Origin: Calamus simplicifolius
Taxonomy: Eukaryota; Streptophyta; Magnoliopsida; Arecales; Arecaceae
DNA: 64,000 nucleotides
NCBI GenBank assembly: GCA_900491605.1
Contig: UESW01003835.1
Location: 534,516-598,515 of the forward strand
Reading direction: 5' to 3'
The translations under genes were made by a program, and so were the position numbers. The notes below the pieces were generated by a model that saw only the letters and a program-made list of their open reading frames with translations, was not told the origin of the DNA and did no database searches. Below are positions 1 through 13,100 of this stretch, one piece after another. Position 1 is the stretch's first letter. Each line of letters starts with the position of its first letter.

Positions 1-1071
1 AAAAAAAAAAGAAATTTACATGAGTATATGAATAAGTAAATATTAATGGATACAGAATTATTGATCATAAAATGATTAGAAACATGTAACTCTCTATCCA
101 CTATGTAATGATAGATGAAAGATACTGGGATCCACATTTATAGGGGATATATGGAAGGAAAAACCCCATCCATAGGGTTAAATATAGTACGTTGGCTTAG
201 TCATAAGGATATATGTGATTGTAATTTGTGACAGTAGAGTATAGTAATAAGATGATATGAAAATTATTGATTATTGATGACTTAAATATTTTGAATATGA
301 TAACATAAAAGACATTACATGAAAAGCTTTGAGTACTAGTCAAAGATACCTTAAATTTTATAAGTATTAGCATATCAATGATACATGAAGTTGTGAATTG
401 AAGTTTTTAGTTTTTAATATGTACTATTTCATAGAAGTTTTATAAATCTTCACTTGCATGATTCACTAATTTATGCTTAGTGTTACTGAGCAAAGGCTTA
501 GAAAACTCTATTATTATCCTTTTGTTTCGAAGACCAAGACATAAATGAGAGTCAGATAGAAGCTGATCCTTTATTTTAATTACATGTAATTGCTCTGTAT
601 ATAATGCCTTATATGCTGAAGATTTGTTTCCAAGGATGCGGTGGATTGCTATGCTTTAGATCCATCCTGGATTTGGAGCGTGACACCTTGTTGATATGTA
701 TGCATGAATTTTTTCATGCATGAATGCCAAATTTGTCTTGGAAAAAAAATATTATTTGTTTCATCTAACATTGATGTGTGGTGGATGATAAATCTAAACC
801 ATGTGGTACTAGCACCTTCAGCTAGCTAAATCTTGCCCATAGTTAAAACTGTAAAACTGAAATTGCTATCAATAATAATCTCTTGGTAAATGAAAATTGA
901 AGCAGACCACTTAGTTTCATTATGTTCCTGTTATTCTTCATTTCTAAGCACTCTTAGTGTATTAATCAACCCTTTTATTAAACCTTGTACAGGATACTGT
1001 ATGCACTTTGAATGCTCTTATCTTACTGGCTATTTGCTTACTTTTTGTTTTGCATTCTTTTCCTTTTGTAG
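1..1071. other. Probable importin intron, no exon recognised
   Basis: AT-rich DNA upstream of the first recognisable importin exon, ending in a pyrimidine-rich stretch and AG at 1070-1071. I see no exon, RNA gene or transposon domain in it. It is probably intron of the importin gene, because roughly the first third of that protein must be encoded upstream. Confidence 0.5.
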
Positions 1072-1146
1072 ATACATACATGGTCACTAGATGCTAACCA
1101 GTACGTTGCTGATGAGATGATGTTACTTACAGTTGCCGTGTATCAG
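1072..1146 (+). CDS. IPO9: Importin-9 exon with 1-base frameshift
   Basis: This exon follows TTTTGTAG and ends TCAG before GTACTAAT. From 1081 it reads WSLDANQYVADE. From 1116 the conserved continuation DDVTYSCRVS is in the next frame over, so one base is missing around 1114-1116. Its final phase (one base of a Gly codon) matches the next exon at 10778. Without the extra base the gene cannot be translated across this exon. Confidence 0.8.
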
Positions 1147-4100
1147 GTACTAATTCTTTATCAGATTTCATGGGATTCTTAATACATTACACTGATATAT
1201 TGGTCTTTCATTTGAACTTCATTAGGTCATGGATTAATGGTAGATGACTTATTATTCATTAGATGGTTGTATTCTTTGGGAATTTTAGAGAGCATAGTAG
1301 TTATTTATGCCCTTTACCTAAGTACATGTGTCACGCCCCAGACCCAAAATTTGAGCTAGGATGACAACCCGCCGCATGCCAGATATGCAAGGCGTCACGA
1401 ATCAAGACACTAATTCAAATAAGGCAATATTGACATATCAATCCAAGTTCATAACTTAATACAATCCATAATTATAAGGTTTGGGCTACAAGCCCTACAT
1501 ATAAACATCACGGGGTTACATCAACATAATGGAACTAATTTATTTAGTAGAAGCTCCATGTAACCCATAATTCCTTCTTCAGTCTGTGGCTTTGAAAATA
1601 TTGTGAGATTTATATGAGCTCACACTCAATAAGTAAGCCTACTATAATATAATATAATCCATTAATCATTTCAAAATATTATCAAATCAACTCGGCTTTA
1701 CCAATAAAAAGCTTCCAATTTCAAATACACTTGCCATATTATTAGAATATGCATATCATTTTCTCAAAGTAATTTTGGAAGCTAAATCATACAATAAATG
1801 CCAACATATGCAATGTAAACAAACCCACTGTATTTATATAATTACCACTCCTTATGTGTCCCATGGCCCTACAACACCCAACTGGTGTATCACTCTTAAA
1901 TGTCCCCTAAGAGGAAGGGTCCTAGTACCAGCGTTATGCCATGTATCAAAAATAATCACAACACACCCTACAGATGTGTGTCATCCACATATCTTCCCCT
2001 GTGAAGGTGGGTCCCGTATCACTTGGCATTTCGCATCATTTCACATCATTTACATCATATGAGAACCGCGGCGACACATATAAATATATCTCAATATCAT
2101 CATCATATTGCATGTCATACTTCATGCATCTATATAAGCATAAGCTTCTTATATTTGCATGTCACACTTCATGCATCAATATAAGCATAAGCTTCTCACA
2201 TCATATATACAGTGGTTTGAATATTATTAACAATTATATAAACATATCAATAGTATCATTATATTTTGCAAAGTCAAAATAAACATATAATTCATCTTTT
2301 GTACATACATATAAAGTCATTGCTTTGCAAAATATTATCAGCTGTAATAATCATAGCAAATACTCATTTGTATACTCGTGGTACTATTACCAAATTAAAT
2401 ATCAAAATTTCATTTGTCTCATTCCATAAATATACATACAGCTATAAATCCAAAGATTTATATATTAAATAATTTATGAAATCATGATAATTGGCTTACT
2501 TATCTTAGTACGCTAATTTCAAACCGTAAACCAGCTATTTGGACATCTGGTTACCTATAGCATTAATTTTCATAATTAAATCCCTAAAATTTGAATAATA
2601 AAGTGTCCCTTAAATTCTATCCCAAACTAATCCCGGGCTCAACTTTGGGCTCGAATATCTCTCAATATATACGCCCAAATGAGGAAATAAAAATACCCCA
2701 AGAAACTAGGATCAACACTGATCTGGGCTATATTTTCTTTTCCTCAATCCTGATCCAATACAGAGCCCAAAATCAGCTCTCGCGCTCTATCTCTCTCACC
2801 CTCTAGCATGGACAATGGCTTACCAGGAGCAGGCACGCGCGAGGATGAAGGAGAGGTTTGCCCTCGATCTCCTTTTAAGCACTCTCGCGATGCCTCAGCT
2901 CAAGGGAATCAAGAACCCATCCGTTACGAAAATCCAGACGTTGCACCGGGTCCTAAACGTCAGAAGGAAACGTGCCAGGTGTCCCCAAATTAATTACCGA
3001 GGTTACATTCTTCCCTAAATTAATTACCGGGGTTACATTCTCCCTTCCTTATAAAATTTCGGCCTCGAAATTGATACATTTCATTAAAAATATAGAATCT
3101 AAATTTTCTATTCCATAATCAACTAGATTTTATTCAAAAGTCAACTGTCATCGATACATCATTTATCCATATTAAGATACAAATAATTATGGATATTTCT
3201 TTTTCATTTCTTCTCAAGTTCCCAAGTAGCCTCTCTCTCAGAATGATTACTCCACTGTGCTTTGACAGAGGGAATGGTACGTCGTCTTAGAACCTGATCC
3301 TTGCGGTCCATGGCACGCACGGGATGCTCCTCATATGGTTAATCTTTCTTCAACTGTATAGGTTCATACTCTATTACATGGCTGGGGCCAGGAATATACT
3401 TCCTCAACATAGAAACATGAAACACATTGTGTACCCAGATAGAATTGGTGGCAGTGCCAGGCTATAAGCTACCTTTCCTACTCTTCTCAAGATATCAAAA
3501 GGTCCAATATAACATGGACTCAGCTTTCCTCTAATCCCAAATCTCATCACATCCTTGGTTGGTGATACCCTTAAGAAGACATGGTCCCTAACCTGAAATT
3601 TCAATTCCCTCCTAACATCAGCATAGCTCTTTTGCCTGCTCTGAGCTGTACGAAGACGCTCCCTGATCAATTGCACCTTCTCTGCTATCTGCTGAATCAG
3701 CTCAGGGCCTAGCAATTTCTTTTTTCCCACATCATCCCAACATAAAGGAGATCTGCACCTCCTATCATACGGAGCTTCAAATGAAGCCATCTGGATAATG
3801 GCTTGGTAACTATTATTATATGCAAACTCTACTAAAGGTAAGTGGTTATCCCAAGCTCCACCCAAGTCCATCACATAGGCTCGCAACATGTCCTCCAGAA
3901 TTTGTATGGTCCTTTCTGATTGTCCATCTGACTGGGGATAAGCTGTACTGAAGTTTAATTTGGTTCCCATAGCTTTATGAAGACTTTCAGAATTGGGATA
4001 CAAACCTGGTATCCCTATATGATACAATAGATACAGGAACACCATGGAGTCTCACGATCTGCTCAATATACAAACTAGCCAATCTTTCACTAGAGACCTA

Positions 4101-7100
4101 ACTCTGAAAGGTAGAAAATCAGCTGATTTGTTAGTCTATCCACAATAACCCAAACTGCATCATTACTCCTGGGAGTTTTGGGCAGATTAGTCACAAAATC
4201 CATTGTAGTCTTTTTCCATTTCTACCGAGGAATCATCAGAGATTGAAGAGATCCCACAGGCCTTTGATGCTCGGCCTTCACTCGCTGACAAACCAAGCAC
4301 TTGGTCACATACTGAGCAATCTCCCTTTTCATACCCTTCTACCAAAAATTTTCCTTTAAGTCTATGTATATCTTAGTGCCACCTGGATGCACAGTATAAG
4401 GAGAGTAGTGAGCCTCCTTCAAAATTTCGGCTTTTAGCTCTTTTATGTTTGGCACACAGTCTACCTTCAAATTTTAGGGATCCATTCTTCATTACATGAA
4501 ATTCATTCTGAATTCCTGATTGCACAGCTTCTTTAATCCTTTGTAAATCTGTATCTTCTTTCTGGGAGGACTTGATCCTGGCTGGAGTACAAGTGCTGCA
4601 ACAGCCCATCAGATCGCTGTACTCTCAATCCAACCTCCCACCTCTCAAGGTCTCTCAATATGTGAGGCTGGGAAGTAATCATAGCAGCTAACTCAAAAGA
4701 GGATTTTCTGCTCAAGGAATCAGCTACTACATTGGCCTTCCCAGGATGATAGTGTAGGGTCAAGTCATAATCCTTCAGTAGCTCCAACCACCTCTCTGCC
4801 TCAAGTTTAGCTCCTTCTGTGTGAAGATGTATTTTAGACTCTTATGGTCTGTATACACATCACACGACACCCATATAAGTAACGTCGCCAAATCTTCAGA
4901 GCAAAAACCACAGCAGCCAATTCCAGATCATGAATAGGATAATTCTGCTCATAAGGCTTCAATTGTCTGGAGGCATAGGCTATCACCTTCTCGTTTTGCA
5001 TCAGAACACATCCCAATCCTTTCCGAGAGGCATCAGTATATAGAGTAAAACCTTTAGATCCTGTCGGAAGAACAAGAATGGGAGCTGTCACTAGGCGCTG
5101 CTTTAACTCCTGAAAACTTTTCTCACGCTCCTACGGTCAAACTTCACTCGCTTTTGGATTAAGCGAGTTAGGGGTAGAGCAATGCGAGAGAAGTTCTCCA
5201 CAAATTTACGGTAGTACCTGGCTAGCCCCAAGAAGCTTCTGATTCCTGCCACATTGGAAGGTCGGCTCCAGCTAATGATAGCTTCAATCTTTTTCGGGTC
5301 CACAGATATGCCGTCTTTGGATATTATATGACCCAAGAAAGATACTTGATCCAACCAAAAATTACACTTGCAGCTTGGCATAAAGTTTCTTCTCCCGAAG
5401 AATATGTAGTACGATTCTCAGGTGGTCCTCATGCTCCTTATGGCTCTTGAAACATATCAAGATATCATCAATGAAAACCACCACAAATTGATCCAAGTAT
5501 GGCTTGAAAATTATGTTCATCAAATCCATAAATGCTGCTGGGGCATTAGTTAACCCAAATGGCATCACCAATAACTCATAGTGGCCATATCTAGTTCTAA
5601 ATGCTGTCTTAGGCACCTTGACTTTGAGTTGATGGTACCTTGACTTGAGATCAATCTTTGAGAATATCCGGGCTCCTTGGAGTTGATCAAACAAGTCATC
5701 AATCCTTGACAGAGGGTACTTATTCCGCACTGTTACCTTATTGATTTCTCGGTAATCAATGCAGAGCTAAAGATTGCCATCCTTCTTCTTAACAAATAGA
5801 ACTGGAGCACCCCAAGAAGAAACACTGGGTCTGATAAATCCCCGATCTAGAAGCTCCTTCAACTGATCATTCAATTCCTTTAGCTCAGCCGGGGCCATGC
5901 GGTAAGGGGCCTTGGATATAGTCCAGTTCCAGGAACTAGATCAATGGAGAATTTGACTTTCCGATCTTGGGGCAAATTAGTCAAATCATCAGGGAAGACA
6001 TCAGAGAATTCTCGGGCTATAGGAATATCCTCCAACTTGGTCTCTTCCTGCTGAAGGTCCTTGACTACAGCAAAAAATCCTAGACCACCATTCATCAGAT
6101 ACCTTCCAGCCTGCACACTGAGGCGAGATGTTTCTAACCACCAGTAAAACTGAATTCAGACTGTTTTGAAATTTTAAAGTTGACAATCTTCCTGAAGCAG
6201 TCTACTGAAGCATGATAGGAGGCCAACCAATCCATTCCAAGGATAACATCAAAGAACTTCAATGGAAGGACAATTAGATCAGAATTTAACCTCCTATCCT
6301 CCAAGACAACCGGGCAGGATTTGCATACTGTGTTAATCTTCATAATATCTCCATTAGGCAAAGCAATATGCAACTCTTGCTCTAGAGGAACGAATGTCAA
6401 TGATGCATTCTTGTCAAGATAGGTGTCAGATATGAAAGAATGTGTGGCACCGGGTCAATTAAGGTTTGAGCATAAGCAGTGCATACTTTAATCATTCATG
6501 TCACCACAGAATTAGAGGCGGCAACATCCTGCTGAGTGAAAGACCCTTCCCTGGGTTCTCGGTGGCGGCTGCTGATGCTGCTGGCTCATCCCTTGATTAG
6601 AAGAAAGCTGTTGATCCTTTCGAAGGGGACAGGTGGCTATCTTATGATCAGTTTTTCCACAGAGGAAGCAGGCATCAGCAATCTGTGGCAAGGCCTTCCT
6701 GGGTGGAAGTTCCCACAGTGAAGGCAACGAGTCTTCCTATTCCATGGTCCTGCTGGGGCCTGGTGTGCACCTCTCTTCTGGCCTGAGCTGGGGGTTGACT
6801 AGAAATAGGCCCTTTCCTCTTCCTCTAATGTTCCCAATCTCTATGGACTGCATTCATATCCCTCTCAATCACCAAAGCCTTATTCACCACAGCACCGTAA
6901 GTGAGAAGCTCAAATGCATTGACTGCTTGCCTCAGTCTGGGTCGCAGTCCCTTAGTGAATCTGGTGATCTTGGCCATTTCATTGGTCACTATATTTGGAG
7001 CAAATCGGGCCAACCTGGTGAATTCAGCTTCATACTGGGCCACAGAAAGATTTCTTTGCTCCAATTTGATCTGATTCCATCTGTCTCTGCACACTCCTGG

Positions 7101-10100
7101 GGAAGTATTTGTCAAAAAAAGCCTCCCTAAACTCTCCCCAAGAAATAACCTGTCCACCCCGTTGCTGCTCCTCAACTAATTACCAATCATAAGCTTCCTC
7201 CTGGAGAAGATAGTAGCAAATCTGATTCGCTCCATCTCCTGGCTATCATGGGCCGTAAAAGCCTTCTCCATGTCTCGCATCCACCGCTCAGCATCAACAA
7301 GATTGGTGGTTCCAGAGAAAGGGGCAGGGGCAAACTTTTTGAAATTAGCAAAGATGCGGCCAACCCCTACTCAGGGTTGAGGTGGAGTAGGTTGGGTCAA
7401 TGGTGCAGATTGAGTAGGTAAAGTTGGCTAAGTTTGTGGATCAGGAGGGGTAGGCTGGGTCTGTAGAATAGTGGGAGCAGGCTGAGTGGATAAGGCCTGT
7501 AGGATATGTTGTTGCATATCCCACATCGACTGCGCCATACCCGAGAGAACCTGAAGCATCTCGGTCTGGAGTCGCTGGTGATCAACCTCGACTTGAGTGA
7601 CAGGGCCAGCACCTTCGGTAGTTTTCTGACCTCCCAGCTGACCAGCATTACCAACCTGTGAGTCCTCATCATTTTGTTGACTACTAGTGCGACTAGCCAT
7701 TCCTATCTTCTGATAAATTAGTTTTTTATTAATATCATGAGGCTTTCAAAGCATAGTACCTGAAATTCCTATAAAGTTATAATTATCTCAATGTCATCCT
7801 ATTATTTGTCTAGAGTGTCATCATGTATGTGTCCTTAAGGTCAACCTAGGCTCTGATACCATTAAAGCTGTTACACCTCAATCCAAAATTTGAGCTAGAG
7901 TGACAACCCGCCACATGCCAGGCATGCAAGGCGTCACGAATCAAGACACTTAATTCAAATAAGGCAATATTGACATATCAATCCAAGTTCATAACTTAAT
8001 ACAATCCATAATTATAAGGTTTGGGTTACAAGCCCTACATATAAACATCACTGGGGTTACATCAACATAATGGAACTAATTTATTTAATAGAAGCTCCAT
8101 TTAACCCATAATTCCTTCTTCAGTCTTGTGGCTTTGAAAAACATTGTGAGATTTATATGAGCTCACACTCAATAAGTAAGCCTACTATAATATAATATAA
8201 TCCATTAATCATTTCAAAATATTATCAAATCAACTCGGCTTTACCAATAAAAAGCTTCCAATTTCAAATACACTTGCCATATTATTAGAATATGCATATC
8301 ATTTTCTCAAAGTAATTTGGAAGCTAAATCATACAATAAATGCCAACATATGCAATGTAAACAAACCCACTATATTTATATAATTACCACTCCTTATGTG
8401 TCCACGGCCCTACAACACCCAACTGGTGTATCACTCTTAATGTCCCCTAAGAGGAAGAGTCCTGGTACCAGCATTATGTTATGTATCAAAAATAATTACA
8501 CACCCTACATATGTGTCCCACATATCTTTCCCTGTGGAGGTGGGTCCCGTATCACTTGGCATTTCGCATCATTTCACATCATTCACATCATATGAGAACC
8601 GTGGCGACACATATAAATATATCTCAATATCATCATCATATTTGCATGTCACACTTCATGCATCAATATAAGCATAAGCTTCTCATATTTGCATGTCACA
8701 CTTCATGCATCAATATAAGCATAAGCTTCTCACATCACATATAGTGGTTTGAATATTATTAACAATTACATATAAACATATCAATAGTACCATTATATTT
8801 GCAAAGTCAAAATAAGCATATAATTCATCTTTTGCACATACATATAAAGCCATTACTTTGCAAAATTATCAGCTGTAATAATCATAGCAAATACTCATTT
8901 GTATACTCATAGTACTATTACCAAATTAAATATCAAAATTTCATTTGTCTCATTCCATAAATATGCATACAGCTATAAATCCAAAGATTTATATATTAAA
9001 TAATTTATGAAATCATGATAATTGGCTTACTTACCTCAGTACGCTAATTCCAAACTGTAAACTAGCTATTTGGACATCTGGTTACCTACAGCATTAATTT
9101 CCATAATTAAATCCCTAAAATTTGAATAATAAAGTGTCCTTTAAATTCTACCCAACTAATCCCGGGCCCAACTTTGGGCTCGAATATCTCTCAATATATA
9201 CGCCCAAATGGGGAAATAAAATACCCCAAGAAACTAGGATCAACACTGATCTGGGCTATATTTTCTTTTCCTCAATCCTGATCCAATACAGAGCCCAAAA
9301 ATCAGCTCTCTCGCTCTATCTCTCTTACCCTCTAGCATGGACAGTGGCTTACCAGGGGCAGGCACGCGCGAGGATGAAGGAGAGATTTGCCCTCGATCTC
9401 CTTTTAAGCACCCTCGTGACGCCTCGGCTCAAGGGAATCGAGAACCCATCCGTTACAAAAATCCAGACGTCGCACCGGGTCCTAAATGTCAGAAGGAAAC
9501 GTGCCAGGTGTCCCCAAATTAATTATCGGGGTTACATTCTCCCCTAAATTAATTACTAGGGGTTACAACATGCATACAAAGCTATCAACTAGTCATACAG
9601 TATTTGCTAATGTAATACCGCTACAATGGATTGTTACTTCCTTTTATTTGTGTCTGAATTTATGAATCTTGTTTTGCTGTTGTTTTATTTATGTATTCGT
9701 CTGTGTAGAACAGCTTTTTGGTTGTTTGCAGGCTTGCTTAAAACAATTGCGACAGTGTCGGCTTGTGGTATCTGAAATGTGAGGAGCATAAAATGGCATC
9801 TCACCTTATTTGGTTTTCCATATTCTTTACATGAACCTTGATAGAGATGGTAGGGTGCATCTGATAACTGTGAAAAGTGACCTGAATAGGTTATGGACTT
9901 GGTATGTTATCATATGATGATTTTCTTTGATATACTACTGTTGGTTAAATTAAATCAGAATTTGGTGAATGAACTTTTGAATGTCTCAGATGAGCATTTG
10001 TGGTTGTGTTAGATGAACGGGTAATATATTGATTCTCATATTAGCTCGAAAGACTTTTGTCCCCTAGGTAACCTGATTCTTGAACATCCTAATGTTTCAC

Positions 10101-13100
10101 ATTTAACAGCTCTTGTATACCACATCTTCTTTCCCTAGCATGCATAACAATCTGTGCATTGTTACCATGTTCATTTTCTTCCCCCTTCTTATGTTCTGTT
10201 GTACCTTGCCTTATGTCTTATCAGTTGATGGAGTTGATGGAACAAAGTAGAAACTGGCAGTAAACTCTTTCTCATTAAACATGAACTGGGTGTTCTCGAT
10301 TGTCTCCTGCATCTGTTACTCTTCCCTTCTTTCATTTTTGTGTTATCTTTTAACCTGTCATATCTCGAAGGCTCAATGGATTCTACTCTCGTTGTTATCT
10401 GAGTTTGACTTTGTGCTTCTTCCTAGCATGTTAATATCAAATTTCTTATGACTGTCTTTTATCAGTTCCATCAAACAAATGGAGTATGTGCTCCTAACTG
10501 ATCTCGTATTTCAATGAGTTTGCCATGAGGAAGTTGCTTAGAAGTCCAGTAAATTTGGTTGGATTTTATATTTGGAGACATTTAGCCAGCGATGTTGGAT
10601 AGATATGCCTTTACTTGCCTTGCGCATGATCATGTGTAGTTTTTTGCAATTTACTTGCCTCACATCACTGTATTTGTTGTTCTCCTCTGGGATTTGTATG
10701 TTTTTGCTAACTTTCTTTGAATTAATATTTACTTTAGTTTTTATTGTTATATCCTTGATAAAGATTCTTATTTTCAGGCTCTCTACTGCTAGAAGAGATA
10801 GTTAATGCTTTTGGAGGAGAAGGAATTGATTCAATAATTGAGGCTTCTGAAAAGCGTTTCCGAGAGTCACGTCAAGCAAAAGTTGCTGGTTCTGCAGATT
10901 GGTGGAGAGTGAGTAAATTGAGCTTGTAGCTTTTTCCCCTCATGATCTGGGGTTTTCAAATTTTGTGGGTGGCTAGCTTTCTCTTTCCATGCATCTGGCA
11001 AATATAGTCGGTTCCACTCAGATCACATGAATTTTGATGGTGTTGGTGCTAATGTTTTTTGAGCCACAATTAATGCCATACAGAGTGTTGTATGTTACAT
11101 TCTTTCAATTAAACAAATGCCTTATTTTGACAAGCACATGTGGAAGTTATTCTTGCTTGAATTGAACTTTTACCCAATTTTCTTTATTTTTCCTCATGTA
11201 AAGAATATTTATCTAATTAATAGCAACTGCTACTTTTGCTAGGCTTGAACTAATTATGCAAGATATTGATTTCCAATGTATGTCTTGAAATGAACAATTA
11301 GTAAAACAATTGATGGTTTGAAAACTTTGTAATGCTAATTGTTCAATTCTTTGGATTAGTTTTAGGTATGTTACTGTGAAATATGTTATATCTATTTGCA
11401 TTTCTTTTTTCTTTTTTAACATATGTTTGCATGGGCATGGTTGGTGAGATTACATATGTAATTCAGTTCATTGTTGTTTAGGCCTAACGCTACTTAAGTT
11501 CATTTTCTTTGATTGTAATGATTTCGGTTATCATTGTTTCATCATAAGTGCTGCTAATCTACTTTGAGTAGATCCATACAACAAATGAGCTGTGCCTTGC
11601 ATGCACCAAACTGCATACATCCTTGATAAGGATGAGAATACTTTTCTTTTCTAATTTTATAAATTGGACATAAAACAATAATGATAGATGCAGCTCCAAA
11701 GTTGCCAACTTATGATAGTTATGTGTGATGCAAGTGATTCACAAAACTCTAATCCTTGTTTCATACTCCATTATTGAGTTTGCCCTTCTAGTTTGCTTCA
11801 ATTGGAACATCTTTTGCTATTTGCCGTCATTGCCAAGTCTCCCTTTTCCTACTTTGCTAAATCTTGTATCCTCACTTGTTTTGCCAAGTCGTGTATAGGA
11901 GTTAAATGATCTATTTGGGGCAGTTGTTGACCCAAATTATTGGGAAATACTACCTTAGCTGATGGGAAACAACTGTCATTAGGCTCCCAAGTAGCTGTCC
12001 TAAACAAGGCCAAAATGCCATTGATTGCATAATGCAACATCATGCGTGCAATGCCAATGTCTTACTTTTATATGGTGTATGGACCCATGATAGTGGATGT
12101 TCAATCATGATAGTGGATGTTCAATCCTGTATTGATTGTATGCTGAGTAGATCTTAGGTAATTATAAAAAGTTAAGGAACCTAAACTATACCTTTTGGCT
12201 AGTTTTTTTTTGGATGGGAAATTGATTGCTACAAATAGTATCAAAGCAAACTGATGGCTTGCAGGACTGACCACATTTTTTAGTGTTTATAATGAATTTG
12301 ATTGGACCTAGAACCTAAGTTAGTGAGGATACTTAGGTTGTGCACTATATAGATACTTATGTAGGACCAAAGAACTCAAACAATACTTGGCTAGTTGTTT
12401 TGGGTAAGGTCCTAGGTTGTTATGCATGGCATTGACATAGTGACTTTGCCTTATGGTTTGCTCTTAGTAATCCTATGCTTTGCATGCAACGATTAGTAAG
12501 GCACACCATGATGTGGTATGCAAGACGCTAGTTCTAGGTTGGCACACCACTTCTATGCAATACCCTAATCTGTGGTCCTAGATTCACTTTATACTCGAGG
12601 ACTAAAACTTGAATCCTAGTTATTAGTCTAGGTTCAAAGCAATTGTGCTTTATCAAAGTCATGATCACATATGGATACTACAAAAAACTTTTTAGTATGA
12701 ATTCAGTTCCTTGCAGTAGCCAACCCAAATATGATGTGGTTCCCCCTTACCAACGTGCCATTCTTTGTGTCATTTTAGGCGGCCTATGAATAACATACGC
12801 TACAAATATGTTATCTGCTATGATAGTAACATGAAAAATGCTGTGCAGCCTTGCCCAAGTCTCTCAAGCTCAATTGTACCCACTTATAACCTTGTGGAAC
12901 CAGCAATTCTCTCCCTCTCTTTCTATTGTTTTCTTTCTCTCAAGCTCAATTGTACCCTCTTATAAAACCTTGTGGAACCAGCAATTCTATCCCTCTCTTT
13001 CTATTGTTTTCTTAGTCACAGGACTGTCTCTTCTCTTTCCCACCCCTTTCTCTCTCTTCTGCTCCCATCTACTCTGAAGCTCCACCATCTCCCCTATTTA

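Larger units (their letters stand above)
1329..9567 (-). mobile_element. Ty3/gypsy chromovirus (Tekay/Del-like), complete but degraded
   Basis: An 8.2-kb LTR retrotransposon in importin intron 1147-10777, transcribed opposite to the host gene. Near-identical terminal repeats (1329-3037 and 7869-9567) run TG...CA on the + strand. The 5-bp target duplication ACATG is perfect at 1324-1328 and 9568-9572. Reading the - strand, the order is LTR, initiator-Met primer site, Gag, protease, reverse transcriptase, RNase H, integrase with C-terminal chromodomain-like tail, polypurine tract, LTR. This order is Ty3/gypsy. The chromodomain-like tail and iMet primer site point to the Tekay/Del chromovirus lineage (inference). 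The coding region is broken by several frameshifts and stops, so no autonomous activity is expected. Confidence 0.95.

Noticed and set aside
2591..3018. Short + strand frames also present near 9122-9547
   Set aside because: They are within LTRs; the repeat at the other LTR explains the apparent conservation.
6536..7130. + strand open frames of 61 and 128 codons
   Set aside because: They are antisense to the Gag and zinc-knuckle region of the chromovirus.
7849..7861. Possible tRNA gene
   Set aside because: Only 13 bases match the tRNA-Met 3' end; it is the retroelement primer site.
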